From Gammaproteobacteria bacterium (GTDB lineage Bacteria; Pseudomonadota; Gammaproteobacteria; Steroidobacterales; PWYM01), in contig PWZL01000030.1 in assembly GCA_003567475.1 (NCBI GenBank), positions 1 through 64,000 on the forward strand: a stretch of 64,000 nt of DNA. The letters run 5' to 3'. Position numbers and translations under genes: made by a program. The notes below the pieces were generated by a model that worked only from the letters and a program-made list of their open reading frames with translations, had not been told where the DNA came from and searched no databases. This document shows positions 35,877 to 44,427 of the stretch, piece after piece (the stretch's first letter is position 1; each line of letters begins with the position of its first letter).

Positions 35877-37007
35877 ATGGAAATTCAGCGACCCACGCGG
35901 GTTTTTGCAGGTGTTCGGGCCGCGCCGGTGGTGCTTGCCGCCGTAGTGCTGGCCGGGTGCGCTGCGCTCGAAAGGGGGGGCGCGGGTGACGCGGCGGCCC
36001 TGCAGCTGCCCGAGCCTCCGCTTGCGCTGGAACAGGCGCCGCTGGAGACGTCACGCTTCGTCATCGCGGATCCCGGCGAGCGGCTGCTGGGTGAACTGCA
36101 GATCCTGCGCACCCGCAGCGAAGACACCTTTGTCGATATCGCGCGGGCCTACAATCTGGGCTTCGAGGAGCTCGTCGCCGCCAACCCGGGGATCGACCCC
36201 TGGCTGCCGGGAGAGGGCACGGAGGTGGTCCTGCCGACGCGCTTCATCGTGCCGCCCGGGCCGCGCGAAGGCCTGGTCGTCAACAACGCACAGATGCGCC
36301 TGTTTTACTTCGAGCCGCCGGCCGCTGACGGCACCCAGGTCGTCTATACCCATCCGATCGGCATCGGACGCATCGGCCGGGCGACGCCCACCGGGCAGAG
36401 CACCGTGATCGACAAGGCGACGGACCCCACCTGGTATCCGCCCCTCTCGGTGCGCCGCGAGCACGCCGAGCAGGGCGATCCGCTGCCAGCCATCGTGCCG
36501 CCGGGGCCGGACAATCCGCTCGGCAGGCATGTCTTGCGGCTTGGCCTGCCGAGCTATCTCATCCACGGGACCAACCAGCCGCCGGGGGTGGGCATGCGCG
36601 TGAGCGCCGGCTGCGTGCGCATGTTTCCGGAAGACATCGAGGCGTTGTATCCGCGGATTGCACTGGGCACGCCGGTGCGGCTGATCAACGAGCCGGTGCT
36701 CGCGGCCTGGCATGGCCGCCAGCTCTACGTCGATGCCCATGCGCTGCTGGAAGAGGACTCGCGCGACCCCGACACACTGCTGGTCGAGGTCATCGAGCAG
36801 GCGATGGCCGAAGCTGGCCAGCCGCTCGGGACCGTGGATTTCAGGCGCGCGGCGGAGGTGTTTGCCGAGGGCCGGGGGATCGCGCTGCCGACCCTGCGCA
36901 ACAGCGCCGACGCCGGCGAGGTGCTGGCGTCGGCCCGTCGCGTGGAGAATGTGGTGGCACGCGGCGATCAGGAGCTGGCCGCGCTGCGCAGCACGGCCGA
37001 CGACTGA
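35877..37007 (+). CDS. L,D-transpeptidase (YkuD) lipoprotein with LysM
   Basis: Periplasmic lipoprotein that forms 3-3 peptidoglycan cross-links or attaches proteins to the wall; ErfK/YbiS type, 376 residues. Signal peptide with lipobox LAGC (Cys about 22). A LysM domain (about 80-125, EDTFVDIARAYNLGFEELVAANPGI) is followed by the YkuD domain (about 135-270) with the catalytic string HGTNQPPG...SAGCVRM; the nucleophile is Cys246. The last 100 residues (ARRVENVVARGDQELAALRS) are of unknown role. The ATG at 35877 is 8 bp from an extended -10, so the message may be leaderless. Confidence 0.94.
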   Translation: MEIQRPTRVFAGVRAAPVVLAAVVLAGCAALERGGAGDAAALQLPEPPLALEQAPLETSRFVIADPGERLLGELQILRTRSEDTFVDIARAYNLGFEELVAANPGIDPWLPGEGTEVVLPTRFIVPPGPREGLVVNNAQMRLFYFEPPAADGTQVVYTHPIGIGRIGRATPTGQSTVIDKATDPTWYPPLSVRREHAEQGDPLPAIVPPGPDNPLGRHVLRLGLPSYLIHGTNQPPGVGMRVSAGCVRMFPEDIEALYPRIALGTPVRLINEPVLAAWHGRQLYVDAHALLEEDSRDPDTLLVEVIEQAMAEAGQPLGTVDFRRAAEVFAEGRGIALPTLRNSADAGEVLASARRVENVVARGDQELAALRSTADD

Positions 37008-37050
37008 GTTCGATGCCAGCAGATTCCCCGGGGAGCGTGTGGATTTCGCG

Positions 37051-37176
37051 ATGGATATGAGCGAGTGGATGAAAGTCATGCTCGAGGAGATCGAGCGCAA
37101 GCGCGAGGAAGCGGAAGCGGCGCGTGAAGAACAGGCGGCCCGGGACCGCGAGGGCGCCCCGGCGGATACGGACTGA
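37051..37176 (+). CDS. Small highly charged protein, hypothetical
   Basis: Possible 41-residue protein, MDMSEWMKVMLEEIERKREE followed by more Glu/Arg/Ala, a likely amphipathic helix or short coiled coil. It sits in the 173-bp gap between the L,D-transpeptidase stop and the glutaredoxin-like/DUF3429 gene, ending 4 bp before the latter's ATG, which supports translation coupling. Possible starts are ATG 37051, ATG 37057 or GTG 37039; GGGGAG at 37030-37035 favours GTG 37039 (short spacing) more than ATG 37051 (long spacing). I do not recognise the family. Confidence 0.5.
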   Translation: MDMSEWMKVMLEEIERKREEAEAAREEQAARDREGAPADTD

Positions 37177-37180
37177 GCCC

Positions 37181-37942
37181 ATGGCAGAAGAGACCCTGGC
37201 CAAACGCGTCGCCGCGGCCGGGCGGGAGGCGCGTGTCGTGCTGCTCGGCTCCGGTCTGACCGATTTCCGCGAGCCTGAGCAGCGCCTTGAGCAGGCGGGT
37301 GTCACTCACACCACGCTGCGGCTGTCCATGGGTCCCCAGGCCAACCGCGATGACTTCCGCGAGCTCACCGAGCAGACTGGAACGCGCTTGCTGCCCCAGT
37401 GTTTCCTCGACGGCAAGCATGTCGGCGGCCCGCTCGAGCTTTATGCGCGTCTTGGCCTGACCGCGCCCGTGGGCACCGGGAGTGGCGAGCGGCTCATCGG
37501 GCTCGCCCAGGCCCTCGGCTATGGTGGCCTGATCCCGTTTGTGGTTGGCGGCGCGATGGTCGTGTTGTTCGGCAATGGCCCGGTATTCGGGGTCGATCCG
37601 GTCTTTTTCGTCGCCAGCTACGCCGCGGTGATCCTGTCTTTCGTGGGTGCCGTCCACTGGGGGGTTGCACTGGCGGGGCCGGTACGTCCACTCAAGGCCC
37701 GATTCATGCTCGGCATGTCGGTGCTGCCGGCCCTGGTCGGTTGGCTCGCGCTGCTCGCGGGCCCGGAGTCCGCGTCGGCCATTCTCGTCCTGCTGGCCGG
37801 GTTCGTGGGCTGGTGGCTGTACGAATGGATGGTGCCCGGGAAGCGGATCCTTGCCCGCTGGTACGTCCGGTTGCGCCTGCAGTTGAGTGCGGTGGCCTCG
37901 CTGGTGCTGCTGGTGGTCTGGCTGCGTCTGCTGCTGGGTTGA
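37181..37942 (+). CDS. Glutaredoxin-like domain fused to DUF3429 membrane domain
   Basis: Product of 253 residues. Residues 1-90 look like a glutaredoxin fold: VVLLGSGLTDFREPEQRLEQ (strand, loop, helix) and TRLLPQCFLDGKHVGGPLEL, which matches the family's cis-proline and GGxxEL region (TVPQIFINGxHIGG). The active-site CPYC position reads SGLT, so the redox pair is missing; the only cysteine is in LLPQC. Residues about 105-253 are DUF3429 with five membrane helices (IPFVVGGAMVVLFG, SYAAVILSFVGAVHWGVAL, FMLGMSVLPALVGWLAL, LLAGFVGWWLYEW, LSAVASLVLLVVWLRLLL). DUF3429 is of unknown function. ATG 37181 follows the tiny ORF by 4 bp. Confidence 0.85.
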   Translation: MAEETLAKRVAAAGREARVVLLGSGLTDFREPEQRLEQAGVTHTTLRLSMGPQANRDDFRELTEQTGTRLLPQCFLDGKHVGGPLELYARLGLTAPVGTGSGERLIGLAQALGYGGLIPFVVGGAMVVLFGNGPVFGVDPVFFVASYAAVILSFVGAVHWGVALAGPVRPLKARFMLGMSVLPALVGWLALLAGPESASAILVLLAGFVGWWLYEWMVPGKRILARWYVRLRLQLSAVASLVLLVVWLRLLLG

Positions 37943-38007
37943 ATGCCCCAATCTGACCGTTCGGCCCAATATGTTGTGGTGAGGGCTGCAAGCGACACAA
38001 GCACTGG

Positions 38008-38013
38008 TATGAT
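38008..38013 (+). promoter_or_regulatory. Extended -10 before the orphan sheath gene
   Basis: TATGAT preceded by TGG (TGn form). Predicted transcription start near 38020. The element overlaps the left arm of a 12-bp inverted repeat (38009-38020), so a protein bound there would block it. Confidence 0.45.
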
Positions 38014-38040
38014 GGCCTGATTTGCGGCTCAGGCCATCAT
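38009..38040 (+). promoter_or_regulatory. 12-bp inverted repeat reaching the sheath start codon
   Basis: ATGATGGCCTGA (38009-38020) and its exact complement TCAGGCCATCAT (38029-38040), separated by 8 nt. The right arm includes the first two bases of the ATG at 38039. It can be an operator over the -10, or, if transcription starts further upstream, an RNA hairpin hiding the start codon. Confidence 0.7.
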
Positions 38041-39616
38041 GGACGCCGGATCGCTCGAGACCTGGAATACGGGGATGACTGTCGGGGAGCACCCGGCGCC
38101 GGGCCAGCCCATCCCGGTCAGCCGGCCCTCGGTGGTGGCTTTCGTCGGTCGTGCGCGCCGCGGTCCACTGCATACCCCCATCGCAATCTCGCATCCCGCG
38201 GAATTCCAGAGCGTCTTCGGACCGGCCACGGCCTGGTCGTGGCTCGGTCATGCCGTCGGTCAGTTTTTCGAGCACGGCGGGCAGCGGGCGGTGGTCGTGC
38301 GCGTCGCCAATGGGGCGAGTTCTGCCACCCTGCATCTGCCGGCCGGTGACAGCCGCCTCGTGCTGCGCGCCCGCGATCCCGGGCGCCATGAACACCTGCG
38401 GGTGTCGGTAGATCATGATCGGGTGGAGGATGATCCGCTGCGTTTCAACCTGGTTGTCCAGCGCCTGAGCGACGAGCAGCCGCGCCGGGTCATCGACCAG
38501 GAGATCTTCCGCCGGCTCAGTGTCAAGCCCGCGGATGACGAGTATATCGGCAACGTACTTGCGGGTTCGGCGATGCTGCGCCTGGCTGGCGCGTGTCCGG
38601 CACAGCGCCCCGAGCGTACCGTGTCCAGCGCGCCGGGCGGTGTGGTCAGCTACATTGACCTCCGGCCGGATGGGCACGATGGCGACGATCTCTGTGACTA
38701 CGATCTGGTGGGTTCCGCGGTCGAGCACACGGGGTTGTTCGCCCTGGCAGGCTGCGATGAGCTGTCGATGCTGTGTCTGCCGCCGCCCTCTCCCGGCCGC
38801 GATCTTGGCCTGCCCGCGCTGGTGGCCGCCGAGCACTTCTGTCGCCAGCGCTCGATGGTCCTGCTGATCGATCCCCCGCAGGCCTGGCGCGATGTCGACA
38901 GTGCGCTGACCGGCGCCGGGCGGCTCGGGTTCGCGAGCAGCCATGTGGTGAGCTACTACCCGTGGTTGCGCCGGCGTGGCGAGGGCCTTGGGCGGCTGGT
39001 GCCCGCGAGTGGCGCCATCGCCGGCATGCTGGCACGCAAGGACACCAGCGCCGGGATCTGGCGGGGCCTCGACTCGCAGACTGGCGTGCTGCGCGGTGGC
39101 TGGCTGCCGGCCGAGGATGTGCCGCCGGCGCAGGCGCTGCGTCTGCACCAGCGCGGTCTGAACGTGCTCGCGCGGACTGCGGGCGCCGGCGCGGTGTTTC
39201 GCGGCGACGTGACCCTGGCGGGCGGCACCGCAACTGTCCCGGAGTGGCAATCGTTGACCCGAACGCGGCTGGTGCTGTTCGTGCTGGAGGCCGTGGCACG
39301 ATCGACGCGCTGGCTGGTGTTCGAGCAGAACGACCCCGTGCTGTGGGCACGGGTCCGGCATCAGGTGTCGGCGTTCCTGCAGCGGCTGCATGAGCAGGGG
39401 GCCTTTGCCGGGCTGACCCCGGAGCAGTCGTGGTTCGTCAAGTGCGACGCCGAAACGCAGTCCAAAAACCGCAGCGGTGAGCCGCAGCTGAATATCCTGG
39501 TCGGGCTGGCGCTCAGCCGTCCGGGAGAGTTTCTGATTTTCAGCATCGGGCACCGTCCGGCCGGGACGCGCATCAGCGCCATGCCCCTCACCCGCGGCCT
39601 CTCCCTCGCGGGTTGA
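38039..39616 (+). CDS. Contractile phage-tail/eCIS-type sheath protein, orphan
   Basis: Product of 525 residues of the tail-sheath family (contractile phages, R-pyocins, extracellular contractile injection systems). N-terminal signature: VVAFVGRARRGPLHTPIAIS, EFQSVFG and GHAVGQFFEHGGQRAVVVRVA. C-terminal signature: RLVLFVLEAVARSTRWLVFE, NDPVLWARVRHQVSAFLQRL, then WFVKCDAETQ and ILVGLALSRPGEFLIFSIG, which form the inner sheath handshake region. The middle domain (about 95-300) would be surface exposed. No tube, baseplate, spike, terminase or AAA gene is near. ATG 38039 lies in a hairpin arm without ribosome site; ATG 38075, with GGAA about 8 nt upstream, could be the true start. Codon use looks like the neighbours, so it is not a recent prophage remnant. 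Confidence 0.88.
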   Translation: MDAGSLETWNTGMTVGEHPAPGQPIPVSRPSVVAFVGRARRGPLHTPIAISHPAEFQSVFGPATAWSWLGHAVGQFFEHGGQRAVVVRVANGASSATLHLPAGDSRLVLRARDPGRHEHLRVSVDHDRVEDDPLRFNLVVQRLSDEQPRRVIDQEIFRRLSVKPADDEYIGNVLAGSAMLRLAGACPAQRPERTVSSAPGGVVSYIDLRPDGHDGDDLCDYDLVGSAVEHTGLFALAGCDELSMLCLPPPSPGRDLGLPALVAAEHFCRQRSMVLLIDPPQAWRDVDSALTGAGRLGFASSHVVSYYPWLRRRGEGLGRLVPASGAIAGMLARKDTSAGIWRGLDSQTGVLRGGWLPAEDVPPAQALRLHQRGLNVLARTAGAGAVFRGDVTLAGGTATVPEWQSLTRTRLVLFVLEAVARSTRWLVFEQNDPVLWARVRHQVSAFLQRLHEQGAFAGLTPEQSWFVKCDAETQSKNRSGEPQLNILVGLALSRPGEFLIFSIGHRPAGTRISAMPLTRGLSLAG

Positions 39617-39726
39617 GCGTTTTCGACTCGCGAACCGCGTGACGACTGTGCTATCGTCGAACCCTAGGTAGTTTTACGTATTGACGGGCGTACGGACCCA
39701 CCGAGTGGTGTCCGTCGGGGGAGTCG

Positions 39727-40008
39727 ATGAAGGCCATCTGGCACGATGCCATCCTCGCCGAGAGCGATGACACCCTGGTGATCGAAGGCAATCACTACTT
39801 TCCGCGCTACTCGCTGCGCCGCCATTTCCTGAAGGATTCTCCAACCACCTCGTTTTGCCCGTGGAAAGGCACCGCGCATTACTACACGGTTGCGGTGAAC
39901 GGTGCGGTCAATGAGGACGCGGCCTGGTATTACCCCGAACCGCTGTCCGCCGCGGCTGAGATCCGGGGCCGGGTGGCCTTCTGGAAAGGGATCAGGATCG
40001 TCGAGTAG
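39727..40008 (+). CDS. DUF427 domain protein
   Basis: Small protein of 93 residues that is all DUF427: [50 protein letters not shown] and [22 protein letters not shown]. The invariant cysteine-proline-tryptophan-lysine (CPWKG) is present. Function is unknown; the fold is a small beta structure and members are often near stress genes. GGGGGAG lies just upstream of the ATG. It starts 110 bp after the sheath gene and its last 17 bp overlap the convergent 5-oxoprolinase gene. Confidence 0.93.
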   Translation: MKAIWHDAILAESDDTLVIEGNHYFPRYSLRRHFLKDSPTTSFCPWKGTAHYYTVAVNGAVNEDAAWYYPEPLSAAAEIRGRVAFWKGIRIVE

Positions 40009-43000
40009 CGGGGGGCGGGCCGTAGCCGCCGCCGCCCGGCGTGGCGATGTCCAGGGCGTCGCCCGGCGCCATCTCGATGGCCGCGCAGGCGGGCAGCAGG
40101 CGGGTCTCGCCGCTGGCCCGGATCAGACGATTGACGCCAGGCTGGCCCGCCTCGCCTCCCGCCAGCCCGAAACCCCCGGCGCGGCGGTTGTTCGACAGGA
40201 TGGCGGCGGACATCGGCACCAGGAAACGCAGGCGCCGGATGATGCCCGCCCCGCCCGGCTGCCTGCCGGGACCGCCTGAGCCCCGCCGGAGGGCAAACTG
40301 CTCGAGGCGCACCGGATACCGGAATTCCAGCACCTCGGCATCCGTGAGTCGCGAATTGGTCATGTGCGTGTGCACCGCGCTGGCGCCGGGAAAGTCCGCG
40401 CCCGCGCCGGCGCCGCCGCACAGTGTCTCGTAGTACTGATGTTCGCTGTTGCCAAATGTCAGGTTGTTCATCGTGCCCTGTGATCCCGCGAGCACGCCCA
40501 GCGCGCCGAACAGGGCGTCGGTGATGCACTGCGAGGTCTCGACGTTGCCGGCCACCACGGCCGCCGGGGGGCAGGGGTTCAGCAGGCTGCCTGGCGGGTT
40601 GATGATCGTGATCGGTTCGAGGCAGCCCGCGTTCAGCGGAATGGCCTCACGCACCAGGCAGCGGAACACATAGAGCACGGCGGCCTTCGCGACGGCGGCC
40701 GGCGCATTGAAGTTGCCCGTCCCCTGGGCTGAGGTGCCGGTGAAGTCCACCGTCGCCGTGCCTGCGCGGACATCGAGGCGCACGGCCACGACGACGTGTT
40801 CGCCCCCGTCCATCACCACTTCATAGCGGCCCTCGCCAAGACGGCCGATGACCTCGCGGACCGCGGCGGCGGCATTTTCCCGGATATGGCGCATGTAGGC
40901 GCGGACGGTATCCACCCCCCAGATGTCGAGCATCTGACCAAGCTCCTGTGCGCCGCGCGCGTTGGCCGCGAGCTGGGCCCGGAGGTCGGCCACGTTCTGA
41001 CGGGGGTTGCGCGCCGGCCATGGGCCGGCGGCAAGCCGTTCGAGCAGCGCCTCTTCGCGGAAGCGGCCGTTCTCGACCAGGGGGAAGACATCGAACAGCA
41101 CCCCCTCCTCATCGATGTGTCGGCTGTGCGGGGGCATCGAGCCGGGCGTGATGCCGCCGACGTCGGCGTGGTGCGCACGAGAGGCGACCCAGAAGGCCGG
41201 TTGCGGCTCCTTCGGCAGGAACACCGGTGAGACCACGGTCATGTCTGGCAGGTGCGTGCCGCCGTGGTAGGGATCGTTCAGCAGGTAGGCGTCTCCCGGG
41301 GCCACGCGCCCGCCGCGCCGGGCCATGACGGCAGCGACGCTCTCGCCCATCGAGCCCAGGTGGATCGGCATGTGCGGTGCGTTTGCCACCAGCCGGCCTG
41401 CCTCGTCGAACAGCGCGCAGGAAAAATCCAGCCGTTCCTTGATGTTCACCGACTGGGCGGTGTTCTCCAGCACCACGCCCATCTGCTCGGCCACATGCAT
41501 GGTCAGCCGGTTGAAGATCTCCAGCACCACCGGGTCGGCGCGCTGCGCGTCGGTGCGCCTGGCTGCGGCGACGCGGTGGCGGCGTAGCAGCAGATGCCCC
41601 CACGCGTTCACCTCGGCCCGCCAGCCGTCCTCGATCACGGTGGTGGCCGTACACTCGACGATCACCGCCGGTCCGGTCACAAGCATGCCGGGTTGCAGCG
41701 CCTCACGGTCATGAAAGGGCAGCTCGCGCCAGCCGTCCGCACACCAGACCGGATGTCGGGCCAGCACCGGTGGTGAGGCGGTCGCCGGCGCCGGCGTGAG
41801 CCGCCGCTCGGCCGGGCGGGGCATGTGCCCGATGGCTTCCACCTGAACGCTCTCCACTACCAGGGCGCGGGTCTCGTCGCGGAAGCCGAACTGCCGGGCA
41901 TGGATGCGGTGAAACGCCTCGCCCGCCGCCTCGATGGAGAGCGGGTCGGCGACGTCCACCGCGAGTGTGGTGTCGCTGCCGGCCAGGCGCAGCAGCAGCC
42001 TGTGTCGAAGTTCACGTCGCTCGAACACCATCGCCTGGGCCTCGAGCTCGGCTTCCGCGTCACCGGCCACGGTGGCCAGGAGCTGCGCGATGGCCGTCGC
42101 CTGGCCCCGCTCGAGCGCCAGCTCCGCCGTGCGTTCCCGCGCAACCCGGACATCCGCCAGACCCATCCCGTAGGCCGACAGCACGCCGGCCAGCGGGTGC
42201 ACGAACACTTCGCGCATCCCCAGTGCATCAGCCACCCGACACGCATGCTGTCCGCCGGCGCCGCCGAAGACGCACAGCGCAAAGCGGCTGACATCGTGGC
42301 CGCGCTGCGTTGAGATCTGCTTGATGGCGCTGGCCATGTTTTCCACGGCTACGGCCAGTGCGCCCTCGGCCAGGGTTTCGGCGCTCACCGGCCTGCCAGT
42401 CTGGGCGCCGATGGTGGCCGCCAGTTCGGCGAAGCCGCTCCGCACCCCGGCGACGTCCAGCGGAGCGTCGCCTTCGGGGCCGAAGACCCGAGGGAAATGA
42501 TCCGGCTGGATCCGCCCGAGGAGCACGTTGCAGTCGGTCACGGTGAGGGGCCCCCCGTTGCGGTAGCACCGGGGGCCCGGTTGCGCGCCGGCCGATGCCG
42601 GGCCGACCTGCAGACGGCCCTGGCGCCAGGTGATCACCGAGCCTCCGCCCGCGGCCACCGTGTGGATCCGGAGCATGGGCGATCGGACCCGGGTGCCGGC
42701 GATCACGGCATCGAGGGTACGCTCCAGTTCGCCCGCGTACAGGGAGACGTCGGTCGAGGTTCCGCCCATGTCGAAACCGATGACGCGTTCCAGGCCGGCC
42801 ACGCGCGCGGTTTCGGCCATGCCGACCACACCGCCTGCGGGCCCGGAGAGGATGCTGTCCTTGCCCTGGAAGGCGCGGGCACGGGTCAGCCCGCCATGAC
42901 TCTGCATGAACAGCAGCCGCTGAGCCGGCAGCAGACCCTCCAGACCCGCCAGCACCTGCGCCACGTAGCGCTGCAGCACGGGTGAGAGATAGGCATCGAC

Positions 43001-43630
43001 GCAGGTGGTCTCTGCCCGCGGGACCAGCTTCATCAGCGGACTGACCTGATGCGAGACCGAGATCTGCGCAAAGCCGAGCTCGCGCGCGATGGCGGCGGCC
43101 TGGCGTTCGTGCAGCGGATGACGGTCGGCGTGCAGCAGCACGATGGCCAGCGCGTCGATGCCGCCCTCGCGCACCGGCCGCAGCGCCTGGCGGAGCGCGT
43201 CGGCGTCCAGCGCACGGATCACACGGCCGTCTGCCGCCAGGCGCTCGTCAGCCTCGACGATCTGTACGGGCAGCGGGCGGTGCTTGCGGATCTGCAGCGC
43301 GAACAGGTCCGGCCGCTGCTGATCGCCTATCTCCAGCGCATCCCCCAGCCCCCCGGTGATGACCAGGGCACAGGGCTCGCCCCGTCGCTCCAGCAGCGCG
43401 TTGGTCGCCACGGTCGTGCCCATGCGAACGCTGTCGATCGTCTTCGGAAGGTCCGGGTGGCGTTCCAGCAGCCGCAGAATGCCCGCCACTGCCGCGTCCC
43501 GGTAACGGGCCGGGTCCTCGGAGAGCAGTTTGGCGGTCTCGATGGCACCATCCGGCCGGCGGGCGACGATGTCGGTGAACGTCCCGCCGCGATCGATCCA
43601 GAATGCCCAGCGTCCTTCGGGCGCGGTCAT
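39992..43630 (-). CDS. ATP-dependent 5-oxoprolinase, fused HyuA-HyuB form
   Basis: Product of 1212 residues joining both halves of the hydantoinase/oxoprolinase family, as in the eukaryotic-type enzyme that opens 5-oxoproline to glutamate using ATP. HyuA half (about 1-690): [19 protein letters not shown] (phosphate loop), [38 protein letters not shown] and [10 protein letters not shown]. HyuB half (about 700-1212): [63 protein letters not shown] and [13 protein letters not shown]. Most bacterial relatives split these into two genes. Substrate by length and order is 5-oxoproline, though hydantoinase or acetone carboxylase activity cannot be excluded. It is third in a luxR-mtfA-oxoprolinase unit; the ATG overlaps the mtfA stop. 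Confidence 0.9.
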   Translation of the reverse strand: MTAPEGRWAFWIDRGGTFTDIVARRPDGAIETAKLLSEDPARYRDAAVAGILRLLERHPDLPKTIDSVRMGTTVATNALLERRGEPCALVITGGLGDALEIGDQQRPDLFALQIRKHRPLPVQIVEADERLAADGRVIRALDADALRQALRPVREGGIDALAIVLLHADRHPLHERQAAAIARELGFAQISVSHQVSPLMKLVPRAETTCVDAYLSPVLQRYVAQVLAGLEGLLPAQRLLFMQSHGGLTRARAFQGKDSILSGPAGGVVGMAETARVAGLERVIGFDMGGTSTDVSLYAGELERTLDAVIAGTRVRSPMLRIHTVAAGGGSVITWRQGRLQVGPASAGAQPGPRCYRNGGPLTVTDCNVLLGRIQPDHFPRVFGPEGDAPLDVAGVRSGFAELAATIGAQTGRPVSAETLAEGALAVAVENMASAIKQISTQRGHDVSRFALCVFGGAGGQHACRVADALGMREVFVHPLAGVLSAYGMGLADVRVARERTAELALERGQATAIAQLLATVAGDAEAELEAQAMVFERRELRHRLLLRLAGSDTTLAVDVADPLSIEAAGEAFHRIHARQFGFRDETRALVVESVQVEAIGHMPRPAERRLTPAPATASPPVLARHPVWCADGWRELPFHDREALQPGMLVTGPAVIVECTATTVIEDGWRAEVNAWGHLLLRRHRVAAARRTDAQRADPVVLEIFNRLTMHVAEQMGVVLENTAQSVNIKERLDFSCALFDEAGRLVANAPHMPIHLGSMGESVAAVMARRGGRVAPGDAYLLNDPYHGGTHLPDMTVVSPVFLPKEPQPAFWVASRAHHADVGGITPGSMPPHSRHIDEEGVLFDVFPLVENGRFREEALLERLAAGPWPARNPRQNVADLRAQLAANARGAQELGQMLDIWGVDTVRAYMRHIRENAAAAVREVIGRLGEGRYEVVMDGGEHVVVAVRLDVRAGTATVDFTGTSAQGTGNFNAPAAVAKAAVLYVFRCLVREAIPLNAGCLEPITIINPPGSLLNPCPPAAVVAGNVETSQCITDALFGALGVLAGSQGTMNNLTFGNSEHQYYETLCGGAGAGADFPGASAVHTHMTNSRLTDAEVLEFRYPVRLEQFALRRGSGGPGRQPGGAGIIRRLRFLVPMSAAILSNNRRAGGFGLAGGEAGQPGVNRLIRASGETRLLPACAAIEMAPGDALDIATPGGGGYGPPPATRRS

Positions 43631-44391
43631 CGTGTCGACCGCGCCCGAGGTCGATAGAACGCCCTCAGCTGCTCATGTACCGCCGGGTACTGGGCTCGGA
43701 TGGCATGGGGGTCGGTGAAGAACCACTCGCTGGCCACCGCGAAGAACTCGCCGGGATCTTCGGCCGCGTAGTCGTCGAAAGGCAGCCAGTCATCCGCGTG
43801 ATCCACCCGGCGGCAGAAGTCTTCATACGCCGCGCTGAAGGCATCCCGCCAGGCGGCCACCGACATGCCCGGGTGCAGCGGTGGCAGGCCGTTGGCGTCG
43901 CCGTTCTGCATGTCCAGCTTGTGTGCGAACTCATGGATCACCAGGTTACCGCCCAGACTCTCCCAGGCGCCACCGCGGGCACCATGCCAGGACAGCACCA
44001 CCGGTCCGTCGGGCCAGGCCTCGCCCGACAGCGCGCGTTCGCCGCTGTGGACCACACCGGCCTCGTCGGTGTATTCGAAAGGCGCGACGAAATCATCCGG
44101 GTAGACCACCACGCTGTACCAGCCGCGGTACCAGTCCAGGCCCAGGTGCAGGATCGGCACGCAGGCCTGGACCGCGATGCTCGCACGCATCTCGTCACTG
44201 AGTTCGAGGCCGCCGGCACCGACAAGATCCTTGCGTTTGAGAAACTGCTCGGCGAGTTCCCGCAGCCGCAGCAGCTCGTCGGAGCCCAGATGCCGCAGCC
44301 ACGGCAGGCTGCGAAGAATCGCCGACCACAGCGGGTCCGGGATCGGGACGCGCCCGCGACGGCGCCACCACGTGGCCAGCGAGGCAATCAC
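43627..44391 (-). CDS. mtfA: Zinc-dependent peptidase MtfA (M90)
   Basis: Cytosolic zinc aminopeptidase-like protein of 254 residues. Zinc motif [10 protein letters not shown] (His153, Glu154, His157) and the downstream ligand region [11 protein letters not shown] are intact; [17 protein letters not shown] and [14 protein letters not shown] are family signatures. In E. coli MtfA binds the repressor Mlc and so affects the glucose phosphotransferase system; whether that holds here is unknown, since no ptsG is seen. The stop overlaps the oxoprolinase start by 4 bp and it lies 36 bp after the luxR-type gene, suggesting one transcript. Confidence 0.93.
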   Translation of the reverse strand: MIASLATWWRRRGRVPIPDPLWSAILRSLPWLRHLGSDELLRLRELAEQFLKRKDLVGAGGLELSDEMRASIAVQACVPILHLGLDWYRGWYSVVVYPDDFVAPFEYTDEAGVVHSGERALSGEAWPDGPVVLSWHGARGGAWESLGGNLVIHEFAHKLDMQNGDANGLPPLHPGMSVAAWRDAFSAAYEDFCRRVDHADDWLPFDDYAAEDPGEFFAVASEWFFTDPHAIRAQYPAVHEQLRAFYRPRARSTR

Positions 44392-44427
44392 CGTCGACTC
44401 ACCGACAGACGGGTCGGACGACCGCGG

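Noticed and set aside
37076-39553. 825-residue minus-strand frame opposite the DUF3429 and sheath genes
   Set aside because: Spans two unrelated plus-strand genes, a hallmark of a shadow frame; no recognisable domain.
38039-40008. Prophage remnant
   Set aside because: Only one tail gene, no integrase, attachment repeats, terminase, lysis genes or tRNA nearby; codon use like the host. Kept as an orphan sheath instead.
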